Shown: positions 36,321 through 47,387 of the stretch, piece by piece
Layout: each line of letters opens with the position of its first letter
Numbering within the stretch: the stretch's first letter is position 1
Assembly (NCBI RefSeq): GCF_017848315.1
Contig: NZ_JAFKEC010000025.1
Location: 1 to 64,000 of the forward strand
Direction: 5' to 3'
Length of the DNA stretch: 64,000 nt
Source: Pseudomonas palmensis
Lineage (GTDB): Bacteria > Pseudomonadota > Gammaproteobacteria > Pseudomonadales > Pseudomonadaceae
The notes under the pieces: model-generated
What the model was told of the DNA's origin: nothing
Databases searched by the model: none
The model's input: the letters and a program-made list of their open reading frames with translations, nothing else
Made by a program: the position numbers and the translations under genes

Positions 36321-37313
36321 ATGCGCGCGGTCAAGAACCTTCTCGTCCTCTACACCGGCGGCACCATCGGCATGCTGCAAACGCCCCATGGCCTGGCGCC
36401 GGCCGGTGGCTTCGAGGCACGCATGCGCGCCTGGCTGGACACGCATCCAACGCCACCCCGGGTGGACTGGCGCCTGCAGGAGATGTCACCGCTGCTCGAC
36501 AGCGCCAACATGCAGCAGGCCAACTGGCTGGCCATGCAGGCGGCCATCGTCACGGCGGTGACGCGTGACGGCCACGACGGCATCCTGCTGCTGCACGGCA
36601 CCGACACCCTGGCCTACAGCGCAGCAGCGTTGTCGTTCCTGCTGCTGGGGCTGGATGTGCCGGTTGTGCTCACCGGCTCGATGCTGCCGGCCGGCGCACC
36701 GCACAGCGACGCCTGGGACAACCTGCACGGCGCCCTGGCCCTGTTCGAAAGCGGCCTGCAAAGCGGCGTGCAGCTGTATTTCGCAGGCCAGCTGCTGCAC
36801 GGCGTACGGGCCAGCAAACTGCGCAGCGAGGCCTTCGATGCGTTTGCCGCGCCGGCGCGCCACCGCGAAGGCAGCCGCGCCAGCGCGTTGCCCGCGGTAC
36901 TCGACTATGCCCAGCCGCGGGTGCCGGTGAAACTGGCGGTGCTGCCGGTGTACCCCGGCTTGCAGGCCGAGCAGGTGCAGGCACTGGTGGCGAGCGGCGT
37001 GCGCGGCCTGCTGCTTGAATGCTATGGCAGCGGCACCGGCCCATCGGAAGATGCAGCACTGATGCAGGCGTTGCAGAAGGCGCGCCAGGGTGGCGTGCTG
37101 ATTGCCGCCATCAGCCAGTGCATCGAGGGCAGTGTGCTGTTCGATACCTACGCCGCCGGCAGCCGCCTGCGCGAGACCGGCCTGGTATCGGGCGGTGGCA
37201 TGACCCGCGAGGCGGCGCTGGGCAAGCTGTTCGCCCTGCTGGGCGCGGGGCTGGACATCGACACCGCCGAGCACTGGTTCGCCCTGGACCTGTGCGGTGA
37301 ACGGGTGGCCTGA
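36321..37313 (+). CDS. L-asparaginase (cytoplasmic, type I-like)
   Basis: The 330-residue protein has the two catalytic threonine motifs: LYTGGTIGM near the N terminus and LLHGTDTLAYSAAAL further on. A substrate loop TGSMLPAGAPHSDAWDNL is also present. It converts asparagine to aspartate and ammonia. No signal peptide is seen. ATG at 36321 is spaced better from GGA than the in-frame ATG at 36312. It ends 14 bp before the 3' end of the opposing selC. Confidence 0.9.
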   Translation: MRAVKNLLVLYTGGTIGMLQTPHGLAPAGGFEARMRAWLDTHPTPPRVDWRLQEMSPLLDSANMQQANWLAMQAAIVTAVTRDGHDGILLLHGTDTLAYSAAALSFLLLGLDVPVVLTGSMLPAGAPHSDAWDNLHGALALFESGLQSGVQLYFAGQLLHGVRASKLRSEAFDAFAAPARHREGSRASALPAVLDYAQPRVPVKLAVLPVYPGLQAEQVQALVASGVRGLLLECYGSGTGPSEDAALMQALQKARQGGVLIAAISQCIEGSVLFDTYAAGSRLRETGLVSGGGMTREAALGKLFALLGAGLDIDTAEHWFALDLCGERVA

Positions 37314-37327
37314 GGCCCCGCGAAAAA

Positions 37328-37423
37328 TGGCGGAAGGCAGCCGGAGTCGAACCTGCCCGGGAACGGCTGCCGTCCCCAACCGGGTTTGAAGCCCGGCCGC
37401 GCCACCGGGCGCGATTGCCTTCC
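37328..37423 (-). tRNA. selC: tRNA-Sec (anticodon UCA)
   Basis: The 96-nt gene encodes its CCA end and has the selenocysteine-tRNA hallmarks. These are an 8-bp acceptor stem (GGAAGGCA with TGCCTTCC), a 6-bp D stem (CGCGCC with GGCGCG), anticodon loop CTTCAAA giving UCA, and a long variable arm. The T loop is TTCGACT; its stem shows one A-G mismatch. The discriminator is G. It lies only 6 nt after the selB stop codon on the same strand, so it may be processed from a selAB transcript. Confidence 0.96.
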
Positions 37424-37429
37424 TTGAAT

Positions 37430-39343
37430 TCAGTTGTCGCCCGGTTGAGCCAGGGCATTGTCGCGGCGGATGCGGCGCTGGTCGCCCAGGCGCCGGGTCA
37501 GGCCGATGCGATCGAAGTATTCCAGCACCTGGATGCTGCGCTTGCGCCCGATACCCAGCGCATCACGAAAAACCGTCACCTGCACCTCATCACCCGCCAT
37601 GCGCAACAGCATAGCCGCCATTTGCCGCACTGTGGCCTCGGGATAGAACAGATCGCGCACCACCTGGTGCACCTGGCCCAGACGCGCCATCTTGCGCAGC
37701 AGCAGCCGTACCTCGGCTTCTTCGCTGCCGGTGGCGCGGGCCAGGTCGCGCACCCAGGGCGGATCGAAACGCGCCGCCAGCAGCAACGGTTGCACCTGTT
37801 GCCAGAGCGCCGTGTCGGCCTCGTTCAGGCGCGCCTGGTGCGTGGGCAGGTGCAGCCACGGGCCGCTGCTGGCAATCGCCTGCTCGCCCAGCAACTCGTC
37901 CACCAGGCTGATGAACGCCGGCCGCTCCAGTGCCAGGCTGGCGAAACGGCGCAGGCGGTCGCGGTCAGGGCCGAGCTGGTCGGGTTCGAGCTCGTGAAAA
38001 CGCGCCAGTTGCGCCAGCACCCGGGCCTTGAGCGCCTGCCATTGCGTCGTGTCGAACAGCAGCGGCCCCTGCCGCGTGGCCACCACCTGCACCTGCGCAT
38101 CCAGCCGCCAGTGGTTGCGCAAGCGATTGAACTGGCGCTCCAGGCGCTGTGGGTCGAGCCCGCCCGTGCCTTGCGCAAGCAGCGCCGGCAAGGCCTGTTC
38201 CAGGCTGTCGGCCGCCGCCAGTGCCTGCAGCTGCGCCAGCCGCTGCGGGCTGCGGCGCTGGCGGGCCGGGGCGAATGGATCGAGTATGCGCCCGCCGCCA
38301 AGGGTGCGCTGGGCGCTCTGGTCGCGCAGCACCACGGGGTCGCCATGCACCGCCTGCACCGGCGCGTTGACCAGCAACTGCGCGAACATGCGCGCCCCGG
38401 GCGCCAACCGCTCGCCCTCCAGCAATGCCACGCGGGCGGTGACATCCTGGGTGCCCAGGTGCAGGTGCACCGGGCTGAAGTGCTCGAGTGCACGAGCTTC
38501 CCCGGCCAGCAGGTGCAGTTCGATATCCAGCCGCTGAGTGGGCGCATGCAGCCACTCGGCCAGCAGCCAGTCACCGCGGTGGATATGCTCCAGCGCCAGC
38601 CGCTCGGCGCTGATGTTCAGGGCCACGCGCTGCCCGGCGAAGGCCTGGGTCGCGACCTGGTTCTGCGCGTGCAGGCCGCGCACCCGCACCGGTTTGCCCG
38701 CCTTGCCCAGCACCAGGCTGTCGCCCACCTGAACCTGCCCGGACAACGCGGTGCCCGTGACCACGATACCGGCCCCGGCCACGCTGAAGGCCCGGTCGAT
38801 GGCCAGGCGAAAAGCGCCACCCTGGCTACGCGGCTGCAGGGCGTGCTGCGCGGCGAGCAATGCCCGACGCAGTGCCTCGATACCCTGGCCGCTGACACTC
38901 GACACCGCGAACTGCGCCGCCCCGGCATACGGTCCCGGCGCAAGCAGCCCGCGCACCTGGGCCTGCACCGCCTGCACCCGCGCCGGCTCGACCCGGTCGC
39001 ATTTGGTGATGGCCACCAGCGCCTGCGCGATGCCCAGCAGTTCGACGATGGCCAGGTGCTCGCGGGTCTGGGGCATCACCCCGTCGTCGGCCGCCACCAC
39101 CAGCAGCACCAGGTCGATACCCTGGGCGCCGGCCAGCATATTGTGGATAAACCGCTCGTGGCCCGGCACGTCGACAAAGCCGGTCAAAGGCGCATCCGCC
39201 GCCAGCGCTGCATAACGGTAGCCAAGGTCGATGGTGATGCCGCGTTCACGCTCTTCGCGCCGATGGTCGCCAGCCTGGCCGGTGAGGGCTTCGAGCAGCG
39301 CGGTCTTGCCATGGTCGATGTGCCCGGCGGTGCCGACGATCAC
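37430..39343 (-). CDS. selB: Selenocysteine-specific elongation factor SelB
   Basis: SelB brings Sec-tRNA to the ribosome at UGA codons by binding the SECIS hairpin. The 637-residue protein has the GTPase motifs GHIDHGKT (7-14), DVPGHE and TKCD, then EF-Tu-like domains and C-terminal winged helices that bind RNA. The GTG start at 39343 overlaps the selA stop (GTGA). The target, fdoG, lies nearby with a matching SECIS. Confidence 0.97.
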   Translation of the reverse strand: MIVGTAGHIDHGKTALLEALTGQAGDHRREERERGITIDLGYRYAALAADAPLTGFVDVPGHERFIHNMLAGAQGIDLVLLVVAADDGVMPQTREHLAIVELLGIAQALVAITKCDRVEPARVQAVQAQVRGLLAPGPYAGAAQFAVSSVSGQGIEALRRALLAAQHALQPRSQGGAFRLAIDRAFSVAGAGIVVTGTALSGQVQVGDSLVLGKAGKPVRVRGLHAQNQVATQAFAGQRVALNISAERLALEHIHRGDWLLAEWLHAPTQRLDIELHLLAGEARALEHFSPVHLHLGTQDVTARVALLEGERLAPGARMFAQLLVNAPVQAVHGDPVVLRDQSAQRTLGGGRILDPFAPARQRRSPQRLAQLQALAAADSLEQALPALLAQGTGGLDPQRLERQFNRLRNHWRLDAQVQVVATRQGPLLFDTTQWQALKARVLAQLARFHELEPDQLGPDRDRLRRFASLALERPAFISLVDELLGEQAIASSGPWLHLPTHQARLNEADTALWQQVQPLLLAARFDPPWVRDLARATGSEEAEVRLLLRKMARLGQVHQVVRDLFYPEATVRQMAAMLLRMAGDEVQVTVFRDALGIGRKRSIQVLEYFDRIGLTRRLGDQRRIRRDNALAQPGDN

Positions 39344-40764
39344 GTGGGCAGTACCGCCAGTTGCGCCAGCTGCGCCAGCCACGCGGGTTCGTCATCCAGC
39401 TGGCGCAGGTCGAGCCACAGCGCGTCGTCGTCCAGGCGCCCGAGCACCGGGATGGGCAACGCGCGCAAGGCCGCTTCCAGCGCCAGCAGGCTGCGACCGC
39501 GCAGGCGCTTGGACACCTGTGGGCGCATGCACAGCGCAGCACTGGGCAGGCGTGCCACCGGCTGGCTGCCGCTGCCGATCATGCCCAGTGCAGGCAGCGC
39601 GGCAACGCTCCACGACGCGCCCAACGCCTGTGCCATGCGCGGCGCCAGGCGTTCGGCCTGGGCCAGGATCTCGGCTTGCGGCCGGGTCAGCAGGCGCAGG
39701 CTGGGCAGGCGCTCGGCCAGGCGGTCGGGGTCGCGGTACAGGCCCAGCACCGCTTCCAGCGCGGCGAGGGTCAACTTGTCGACCCGCAGGGCACGCTTGA
39801 GCGGGTTCTTCTTGATGCGCGCGATCAGCGCCTTGCTGCCCACGATGATCCCGGCCTGCGGACCGCCGAGCAGCTTGTCGCCGCTGAAGGTAACGATATC
39901 GGCGCCATCGGCCAGGGCCTGACGCACCGTGGGTTCGGCGGGCAGGCCCCAGCGGGTCAGGTCGAGCAGGCTGCCGCTGCCCAGGTCTTCGAGCAGCGGC
40001 AGGCCGTGCTGGTGGGCCAGTTGCGCCAGCTCGGCGGTGGGCACATGGCTGGTGAAGCCTTCAATGCTGTAATTGCTGCAATGCACGCGCATCAGCAGGC
40101 CGCTGCGCGGGTTGATTGCCGCTTCGTAGTCGCGGGCGTGGGTGCGATTGGTGGTGCCCACCTCGTGCAGCCTGACCCCCGCGCGGGCCATGATGTCGGG
40201 GATGCGGAATGCACCACCGATCTCGATCAGTTCGCCGCGCGAAATGATGCCCTCCTTGCGCGCGCCCAGGCTGTTGAGCGCCAGCAGCACGGCGGCGGCA
40301 TTGTTGTTGACCACGGTCACGGCCTCGGCGCCGGTGAGCTCGCGGATCAGGCCTTCGATCAGGTCGTCACGGTCGCCGCGCTTGCCGCTGTCCAGGTCGA
40401 ACTCGAGGTTGAGGGGGTGGCGCGCGGCAAGCTGGACGGCCTCGATGGCGGCTTCCGGCAGCAGCGCGCGGCCCAGGTTGGTGTGCAGCACGGTGCCGGT
40501 GAGGTTGAACACCCGGCGGATGTGGCTGCGGTGCCGGGCGGCGAGGCGTTCGTTGGTGCGGCCGGCGAGCACCTCGGGGGCCAGTTCGGCAGCGCCGAGC
40601 TGGCCGTGGCGGGCGGGCTCGCGCAGGTCATCGAGCAGTTGGCGCAAGGTGGCGAGCACGGCGTCGCGGCCGTAGCGGTCCACCAGGGGAACGCAGGCGG
40701 GGCTGCGCAGGAGGGTGTCGATGGAGGGTAGACGGTGGGTGCACTGAGTGACGTTGGAGGACAT
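39340..40764 (-). CDS. selA: L-seryl-tRNA(Sec) selenium transferase
   Basis: SelA converts Ser-tRNA-Sec to Sec-tRNA using selenophosphate. The 474-residue protein has the PLP lysine K297 in FSGDKLLGG and other conserved segments such as [18 protein letters not shown] lies 9 nt upstream of the ATG at 40764. It is the first gene of the leftward selA-selB-selC set; selD is not in this window. Confidence 0.97.
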   Translation of the reverse strand: MSSNVTQCTHRLPSIDTLLRSPACVPLVDRYGRDAVLATLRQLLDDLREPARHGQLGAAELAPEVLAGRTNERLAARHRSHIRRVFNLTGTVLHTNLGRALLPEAAIEAVQLAARHPLNLEFDLDSGKRGDRDDLIEGLIRELTGAEAVTVVNNNAAAVLLALNSLGARKEGIISRGELIEIGGAFRIPDIMARAGVRLHEVGTTNRTHARDYEAAINPRSGLLMRVHCSNYSIEGFTSHVPTAELAQLAHQHGLPLLEDLGSGSLLDLTRWGLPAEPTVRQALADGADIVTFSGDKLLGGPQAGIIVGSKALIARIKKNPLKRALRVDKLTLAALEAVLGLYRDPDRLAERLPSLRLLTRPQAEILAQAERLAPRMAQALGASWSVAALPALGMIGSGSQPVARLPSAALCMRPQVSKRLRGRSLLALEAALRALPIPVLGRLDDDALWLDLRQLDDEPAWLAQLAQLAVLPT

Positions 40765-40783
40765 GCAAAAACGCTCCGGCCTA

Positions 40784-40872
40784 TGTAGGAGCCGGCCTTG
40801 CCGGCGAATGGAACACCGCGCAGGGACGGATCCCACAGTGTAGTGCGCCCTTCGCGCAAGGCCGGCCCTACA
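40784..40872. repeat. REP pair between fdhE and selA
   Basis: A unit TGTAGGAGCCGGCCTTGCCG at 40784 and a second, inverted unit ending in GCAAGGCCGGCCCTACAGG near 40872 flank a 35-bp spacer. It separates the fdo operon from selA. The right arm reaches the last codons of fdhE. Confidence 0.8.
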
Positions 40873-41788
40873 GGCCTGGGGCCAGCAACAGGTTCGGCGC
40901 CAGGCGCTGGTAGCCCTCCTGATCCAGGCGCATGTCCAGTGCCAGACTGGCCAGGTCTGCCGACAGGGCCTCCGATTGCGCATCGCTTTCAAGGTAGACC
41001 AGCTTCAGGTAACTGTGGCATTCGGGGCAGCATTCGGCCCGCAACGGCGCCTGCCCGGCGACATGGCGGTCATCCTCCAGGCTGAAGTACTGCAAGCCCT
41101 TGCTTTGCTCGCAATACACGCACTTGACCCGCACTGCATGCCATTCACAGGCACACAACGCACACACCAGATAGCGCAGGCCGTTGTACTTGCCGCGGTG
41201 GCGGATTACCCCCGCCATCGCCGGCGAACCACATGCCGGGCACTGCCCCAGGCTGTCGCCGGGCTTGAGTTCGACGCCGGGCATGGCCAGCAGCCAATGG
41301 CTCCACGCCGCCTGCAGCGCGGCCCCCAGAAACGGCACCAGCGCCGCCGGCACCGCGCTGTACTGCCCGCCCAGCAGTGCCAGCGCCCACACCATGCGCT
41401 GCCCTGCCCCGGCCTCGCGCAATTGCGTCTGGGCCTGATGCGCCAGCGGCGAAGACGCCTCGTAGCGTTGCAACAGGGCATCCAGCCAGCCCTGCCAGGC
41501 GCCCTCGCGCACCAGGCTGTCGGCGGCCAGTGGCGCCAGGCCGTGGGTCACGCACAGTTGCAGGCGCTGCGGGTCGGGCATGGCCGCTGCCGGCGGGTTG
41601 TCCAGCAACCCCTGCTGCACGCGGCACAACCCGGCCACGAAGCGCAGGTAGTCGCCCAGCGCATGCCCCTCGGCCAGCAGGTCGAGGCGTTCGGCACGCA
41701 GCGCAAACAGCTGGGGCGGTGGCGGGTGCAGAAACGGCGGCGAACTGGCCGACGCCTGGATCTGATCGGGTTCCATCACGGTACTCAA
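40868..41788 (-). CDS. fdhE: Formate dehydrogenase accessory protein FdhE
   Basis: FdhE is a cytoplasmic rubredoxin-like factor needed to mature formate dehydrogenase. The 306-residue protein has four CxxC motifs (CPACG, CALC, CVYC, CPEC). The start is taken as TTG at 41788 because AGGAG lies 7 nt upstream and the TTG overlaps the fdoI stop (TTGA); in-frame GTG and ATG at 41779 and 41776 lack a good SD. It is the last gene of the fdo operon. Confidence 0.93.
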   Translation of the reverse strand: MSTVMEPDQIQASASSPPFLHPPPPQLFALRAERLDLLAEGHALGDYLRFVAGLCRVQQGLLDNPPAAAMPDPQRLQLCVTHGLAPLAADSLVREGAWQGWLDALLQRYEASSPLAHQAQTQLREAGAGQRMVWALALLGGQYSAVPAALVPFLGAALQAAWSHWLLAMPGVELKPGDSLGQCPACGSPAMAGVIRHRGKYNGLRYLVCALCACEWHAVRVKCVYCEQSKGLQYFSLEDDRHVAGQAPLRAECCPECHSYLKLVYLESDAQSEALSADLASLALDMRLDQEGYQRLAPNLLLAPGL

Positions 41789-42438
41789 GGCTTGGCTCCT
41801 TTGTGCGTGTCGGGCCGCTCGTCCCGAGTGACCTCCCGGTACCATAGCGCATGGTGCTTGCGCGCCCACGCGCGGCTGACCCAGCCATGCAGCATCGCGC
41901 TGACCGAGCCCTTGATCCAGATGCCGGCATAGATGTGCACGATGATGCTCAGCACCAGCACGAAGCCGGCCAGGGCATGCAGCAGGGTGGCCAGGCGAAT
42001 GGTGTCGATACCGAAGTACGCGCTGAAGTAGGCACGCCAGATCACCACGCCACTCACCAGCAGCACCAGCATGCACGCCAGCAGGGTCCAGAACAGCAAC
42101 TTCTGCCCGGCGTTGTACTTGCCCACCGGTGGTACGCCCTCCTCCTCGTTGCGGATCACCCGGTCGACCCGGCGCAGCCACTGCCGGTCGGTGGCGGTGA
42201 TGAAGTTGGCCCGCCAGAAGCGCAGCACCAGCCCCAGGAACAGCACGAACATCAGCACACCCATGAACGGGTGCAGGATGCGCGTCCACGGCCCGCCGCC
42301 GAACAGGTGGCTGAGCCAGAACAGCGCCGGGTGAAACAGCGCCAGCCCCGACAGTGCCGCCATGAAGAACAGGATCGCCACCAGCCAGTGGTTGGTGCGC
42401 TCGTTGGCGGTGTAACGCAGTATCGGCTTGTGCTTCAT
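41785..42438 (-). CDS. fdoI: Formate dehydrogenase cytochrome b556 (gamma) subunit
   Basis: The 217-residue protein has four TM helices with heme-ligand histidines ([22 protein letters not shown] and HIYAG). It passes electrons from the beta subunit to quinone in the inner membrane. Its ATG overlaps the fdoH stop by 4 bp, and its own stop overlaps the fdhE TTG start. Confidence 0.96.
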   Translation of the reverse strand: MKHKPILRYTANERTNHWLVAILFFMAALSGLALFHPALFWLSHLFGGGPWTRILHPFMGVLMFVLFLGLVLRFWRANFITATDRQWLRRVDRVIRNEEEGVPPVGKYNAGQKLLFWTLLACMLVLLVSGVVIWRAYFSAYFGIDTIRLATLLHALAGFVLVLSIIVHIYAGIWIKGSVSAMLHGWVSRAWARKHHALWYREVTRDERPDTHKGAKP

Positions 42439-43382
42439 GGCCGTTGCTCCCCTGGTGCGGTGGGCTTGCCCGGGTCATACACATGCACCGACGGGTCGAC
42501 CTGATGCACGCTGGTGTCAGGATGCTCGTCATCCTCTTCCTCGACCCGCTGCGGGCCGATGCGCACGTAGTGGAAGAACCCGGCCAGCACCGCCGCACCC
42601 ATGGCCAGCAGCGCCAGCGGTTTGCTCACGCCCTTCCACAGCCCGACCAGCGGGCTGATCACCGGGTTGTCGGGCAGCCCCGCGTACACGCGCGGCGTGT
42701 CGGCGTGGTGCAGCACGTACATCACATGGGTGCCACCCACGCCGTCCGGGTCGTACAGGCCGGCATGCTCGAAGCCCCGCGACTTGAGGTCGACGATGCG
42801 TTCGGCGGCGTGCTCCTGCATGTCGGTCTTGCTGCCGAACACGATGGCGCCGGTGGGACAGGTCTTCACGCAGGCCGGCTCCAGCCCCACGGCCACGCGG
42901 TCGGAACACAGGGTGCACTTGTAGGCCTTGTGATCCTTCTGCGAGATGCGCGGGATGTTGAACGGGCAGCCGGTGATGCAGTAGCCGCAGCCGATGCAGT
43001 GGTCCTGGTTGAAGTCGACGATGCCGTTGGCGTGCTTGATGATCGCCCCCGGGCTGGGACAGGCCTTGAGGCACCCGGGGTCGGCGCAGTGCATGCAGCC
43101 ATCCTTGCGGATCAGCCACTCCAGGTTGCCGTCGGCGGTCTCGTGCTCGGTGAAGCGCATCAGCGTCCAGCTTTCAGCACTGAGGTCCTGCGGGTTGTCA
43201 TAGGTGCCGTGGTTGTGACCCACCTCGTCGCGCAGCTCGTTCCATTCCGAACACGCCACCTGGCAGGCCTTGCAGCCGATGCACTTGGTGGTGTCGATCA
43301 GCTTGGCGACCTGCTCCTGCTGGCGCACCGAGGGGGGCAGCGTGGTGGTGGCCGAACGGGCAATGATGTCTTGGCTGGCCAT
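42435..43382 (-). CDS. fdoH: Formate dehydrogenase iron-sulfur (beta) subunit
   Basis: The 315-residue protein carries four [4Fe-4S] cluster motifs ([35 protein letters not shown]) and one C-terminal TM helix ([18 protein letters not shown]), as in FdnH/FdoH. It links the alpha subunit to the cytochrome. The ATG shares bases with the fdoG stop. Confidence 0.96.
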   Translation of the reverse strand: MASQDIIARSATTTLPPSVRQQEQVAKLIDTTKCIGCKACQVACSEWNELRDEVGHNHGTYDNPQDLSAESWTLMRFTEHETADGNLEWLIRKDGCMHCADPGCLKACPSPGAIIKHANGIVDFNQDHCIGCGYCITGCPFNIPRISQKDHKAYKCTLCSDRVAVGLEPACVKTCPTGAIVFGSKTDMQEHAAERIVDLKSRGFEHAGLYDPDGVGGTHVMYVLHHADTPRVYAGLPDNPVISPLVGLWKGVSKPLALLAMGAAVLAGFFHYVRIGPQRVEEEDDEHPDTSVHQVDPSVHVYDPGKPTAPGEQRP

Positions 43383-46300
43383 CAGATTTTCTCCACGTTG
43401 ACCAGGAACGACTTCGATTCCGGGGTCTGTGTATTGCCATCGCCGAGGAACGGCACCAGGGTGTTGGTCAGGTAGCCATGCCGCGTCAGCCCGGTGAAGC
43501 CCCAGTGCAGCGGGATACCGACCTGGTGCACGGTCTGGTTGTTGACCTGCAGCGGACGAATCCGCTTGGTGACGACCGCCACCGCCTCGATATGCCCACG
43601 CTTGCAACTCACCCGCACCCGGTCGCCGGCCTGGATACCCTTCTGTTGCGCCAGCACTTCACCGATCTCGACGAACTGCTCGGGCTGGGCGATGGCGTTC
43701 AGGCGCGCATGCTTGCTCCAGAAGTGAAAGTGCTCGGTCAGCCGGTAGGTGGTGGCCGCGTAGGGGTAGTCCTTGGCCTGGCCGAGGGTGTCCCACACCG
43801 AGTCGAAGATGCGTCCGGCCGGGTTGCTGGTGGCCTTCTTGTTGGTGGGGTGCAGCGGGTTGATCCCGATCGGCGTCTCGAAGGGTTCGTAGTGCTCGGG
43901 GAACGGGCCTTCGGCCATCTTGTCGACGGCGAAGAACCGGGCCACCCCTTCGGGGTTCATGATGAACGGGTTCATGCCCGCCTCGGGGGGCACGTCGGCC
44001 TTGTAGTCCGGGGTGTCGGTGCCGGTCCAGGCCTTGCCGTTCCACCATACCAGGCGTTTTTTCGGGTCCCAGGGCTGGCCTTGCGGGGTGGCCGAGGCAC
44101 GGTTGTAGAGGATTCGCCGGTTCATCGGCCAGGCCCAGGCCCAGCCCAGGTTCTGCTTCATGCCATACGGGTCGCTGTTGTCGCGCCGAGCCATCTGGTT
44201 GCCCTGCTCGGTCCAGCTGCCGCAGAAGATCCAGCAGCCGGACGCGGTACTGCCATCGTCCTTGAGCTGGGCGAACCCCGACAGTTGCTGGCCGCCCTTG
44301 AGCGCAGCGCCGGTGGCATCGACCTGATCGGTCACGGCCACGCCGTTGAGCTCCCTGGCCAGCTCTTCGGGGGAGGGTTCGTCGGCGACCTTGTACGGCC
44401 AGCTGAGGTTGAGCAGCGGTTCGGCAAACGCGCCACCCTCGGCGCGGTAGCGTTCACGCAGGCGCAGGAACAGGTCGCTCATGATGCGCACGTCGGTACG
44501 GGTTTCGCCCGGGCCGTCGGCGCCCTTCCAGTGCCACTGCAGCCAGCGGCTGCTGTTGACCAGCGAGCCGTCCTCCTCGGCGAAGCAGGTGGTGGGCAGG
44601 CGGATGACCTCGGTGGCGATGTCGGCCGTGCTGACGTCGTTGTACGGCCCTGCGTTGCGCCAGAACTCCGAGGTTTCGGTGGCCAGCGGGTCCATCACCA
44701 CCAGCCACTTGAGCTTGCTGAGCGCGGCAGTGACGCGGTTCTTGTCGGGCAGCGCAGCAATCGGGTTGAAGCCCTGGCACATATAGCCGTGCACCTCGCC
44801 CCTGCCCATCATGTCGAACATCTTGAGCACGTCGTAGCCTGGGATGTCGAGCTTGGGCAGCCAGTCGTAGCCCCAGTGGTTCTCGGCAGTGGCGTTGGCG
44901 CCATACCAGGCCTTCATCAGGCTGACATGGAACTTGCCGTAGTTCTGCCAGTACGACAGCTGCCCAGGGCGCAGCGGCTTGAGGGCGCGCTTGGCGATGT
45001 AGCCGTCGTAGTCCTGCTCGGCATCACCGGGCAGGGTCAGGTAGCCCGGCAAGGAGTTGGACAGCAGGCCCAGGTCGGTCAGGCCCTGGATGTTGGAGTG
45101 CCCGCGCAGGGCGTTGACCCCGCCACCCGGCATGCCGACGTTGCCCAGCAGCAGTTGCACCATCGCCGCGCTGCGGATGATCTGCGCACCGATCGAATGC
45201 TGGGTCCAGCCCAGGGCATAGAGGATGGTCATGGTCTTGCCGGGTGTGGAGCAGGTGGCGATCTCTTCCCAGATCTTCTGCATGCTGGCCTGGGGCATGC
45301 CGCAGGTCATGCTGGCGAGCTCCGGGGTGTAGCGGCTGTAGTGCTGCTTCATCAGCTGGTAGACGCAGCGCGGGTCCTGCAAGGTCGGGTCGACCTTGGC
45401 GAAACCGTCTTCACCCAGTTCGTAGCCCCAACCGGACTTGTCGGCATAGGTACGCTTGGCCGCATCGTAGCCACTGAACAGCCCGTCCTCGAAGCCGAAG
45501 CCGGCTTTGACGATGAACGACACGTCGGTGTAGTTGCGCACGTACTCGTGCTGGATCTGGTCAGTGCTGAGCAGATAGTTGATCAGGCCGCCCATGAAGG
45601 CGATGTCGCTGCCGGTGCGAATCGGCGCGTAGTAATCGGCCACCGAGGCGGTACGGGTAAACCGTGGGTCGACCACGATCAGCCGCGCCTGGTTGTGCGC
45701 CTTGGCTTCGGTCACCCATTTGAAACCGCACGGGTGCGCTTCTGCTGCGTTGCCGCCCATCACCAGGATCAGGTTCGCGTTGGCGATATCGGTCCAGTGA
45801 TTGGTCATGGCACCACGGCCGTACGTCGGGGCAAGACTTGCCACCGTCGGGCCGTGTCAGACACGCGCCTGGTTGTCGAACCCCAGCATGCCCAAACTGC
45901 GAATGACCTTGTGGGTCAGGTAGCCGGCTTCGCTGGAAGCCGCCGAGGCCGCGAGGAACCCGGTGCTGAGCCAGCGGTTGACGGTCTGGCCCTGGGCGTT
46001 TTTCTCGATGAAGTTGGCGTCGCGGTCGGCCTTGACCAGCTCGGCCACGCGGTCCATGGCCTCATCCCAGCTGACGCGCGTCCACTCGTTGCTGCCCGGC
46101 TTGCGCACCTGCGGGTACTGCAGGCGACTGGGGCTGTGGATAAAGTCCAGCAGGCCTGCACCTTTAGGGCACAGGGTGCCGCGGTTGACCGGGTGATCGG
46201 CGTCGCCTTCGACGTGGATGATGCTCTGCGCCACGTTCTTGCCCGCATCGCCCTGGCTGTACAGGATCAGGCCGCAGCCGACCGAGCAGTAGGGGCAGGT

Positions 46301-46447
46301 GTTGCGGGTTTCCTTGGTGCGGGCCAGCTTGAAGTGGCGTATCTGTTCGGCGAAGGCCGGCGTGGGGGCCATGCCCAGCGCCGCCAGGCTCGAACCTCCA
46401 AGGCCGATGGCGGCGACCTTGAAAAATTGCCGACGGTTGAGATCCAT
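43382..46447 (-). CDS. fdoG: Formate dehydrogenase alpha subunit, selenocysteine-containing
   Basis: This 1021-residue molybdopterin enzyme oxidises formate in the periplasm. It begins with a Tat signal (NRRQFFK), followed by the [4Fe-4S] motif CPYCSVGC. The in-frame TGA at 45857-45859 is codon 197 and sits in the conserved context [14 protein letters not shown], so it encodes selenocysteine rather than a stop. A SECIS hairpin follows directly. AGGAG lies 6 nt before the ATG. Automatic callers will split it into two frames (45860-46447 and 43382-45844). Confidence 0.97.
45814..45859 (-). promoter_or_regulatory. SECIS element and UGA codon in fdoG
   Basis: Right after the UGA (45857-45859) the mRNA can fold with CACGGCC (45850-45856) pairing GGCCGTG (45814-45820). 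An upper stem GGCAA/TTGCC holds the loop GUC, and a single bulged U lies just below, between CGG and CCG pairs. The GU loop and bulged U match the SelB-binding features of the E. coli fdhF/fdnG SECIS. Confidence 0.9.
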
Positions 46448-46544
46448 CGTGCACTCCTGATCAGGTGGTGGACGCGCGGAGCATTGCCGGCGTCTCGTGA
46501 ACAGTCACGGTGGCGGCCACTGGGTGGTCGTCAATATTCACTCT

Positions 46545-46560
46545 AGCCAAGATCGGGCCA
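46545..46560 (-). promoter_or_regulatory. Sigma54-like element upstream of fdoG
   Basis: Read leftward, TGGCCCG-ATCT-TGGCT matches 10 of 12 defined consensus positions, with the required 10-bp GG-GC spacing. It lies about 98 bp before the fdoG start. No enhancer-binding regulator is adjacent, so this may be a chance match. Confidence 0.35.
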
Positions 46561-46637
46561 AGCACCATTAAAACGGATTATCGATGCGTGCAACGGGTGC
46601 ATAATCGCCAGCCTGACCACCATCGCCAAGGGACTGC

Positions 46638-47213
46638 ATGATGCAATTGGACAAGAACGGGTTGCCGCTGCTGGAGCAGTTTGGCGAAGAAGGTTTTGTG
46701 GACTGCGTGTTTCAGGTGCAGCACCTGATGCAGGATGACGTGCACTACCACTTTGACCTGCGTGCCGCGTTCGCCGGGCACTCGGTGGGTGTGCGGGCGC
46801 GGCTGCGGCGCGACGTGCAGCCGGGGTTCGATGGTGAGATGAACGTGATACAGGCGCACTTCTACAGCGACGGGCTCGAGATCTCGTCGCTGGGCCTGGA
46901 GACCGAGCGGTTCATCGAGGCGCTGGCACAGCTGTATGAAATCGAGCTGGTCGATGGCCCCGGGGCGGTCGGCGAGCGCTTCAGCGTGATTGCGCTGCAC
47001 CAGGCGGACACCGGGCTTGAAGCGGGTGCGGTGCGCCTGAAGGTGTTCGGCAACGACCGTTCGGATTCGGCGCCAGGCAGCTACTACGAAAGCTTCTTCA
47101 ATGTCGACCTGCCAGCCGGTCATGTGTACTGGAACGAGAAGGACGTGGAGTATCGCGCACCGATGCTCAATGCACTGGCCGGGCTGGTGGGCCAAGGCGT
47201 GGCCGCGGCGTGA
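46638..47213 (+). CDS. Conserved hypothetical protein
   Basis: The 191-residue soluble protein begins MMQLDKNGLPLLEQFGEEGFVD. It has no signal or TM segment and no motif I recognise. AAGGG lies 5 nt before the ATG at 46638; ATG at 46641 is also possible. It is divergent from the fdo operon and ends near a shared terminator. It appears to be a pseudomonad protein of unknown role. Confidence 0.65.
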   Translation: MMQLDKNGLPLLEQFGEEGFVDCVFQVQHLMQDDVHYHFDLRAAFAGHSVGVRARLRRDVQPGFDGEMNVIQAHFYSDGLEISSLGLETERFIEALAQLYEIELVDGPGAVGERFSVIALHQADTGLEAGAVRLKVFGNDRSDSAPGSYYESFFNVDLPAGHVYWNEKDVEYRAPMLNALAGLVGQGVAAA

Positions 47214-47330
47214 GTGCTCACGGGCCGCTTCACCTCCTGGCGGCCCGCTAGAGGTACCGCGAGGCCCGCACGTGCGCTGAACATCGCAAGCGTGTCAGGG
47301 CCACCGCCCACCGAGGTTTCCCCAGAACGC

Positions 47331-47360
47331 AAAACGCCCGATGCTGCGCATCGGGCGTTT
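47331..47360. terminator. Bidirectional terminator between convergent genes
   Basis: An 11-bp stem (47334-47344 with 47348-47358) closes a 3-nt loop, with A-rich and T-rich flanks on both sides. It can end rightward transcription of the 46638 gene and leftward transcription of ssb. Confidence 0.85.
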
Positions 47361-47387
47361 GTCTTGAAGCGCGGCGTTGGCCAGGGC

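Noticed and set aside
45857..45859. Nonsense mutation making fdoG a pseudogene
   Set aside because: The TGA lies at the conserved selenocysteine position, is followed by a SECIS hairpin, and selA, selB and selC are adjacent.
43478..46546. 1022-codon open frame antisense to fdoG
   Set aside because: It is the complement of a real, motif-rich gene in high-GC DNA; its product is low-complexity and has no recognisable domain.
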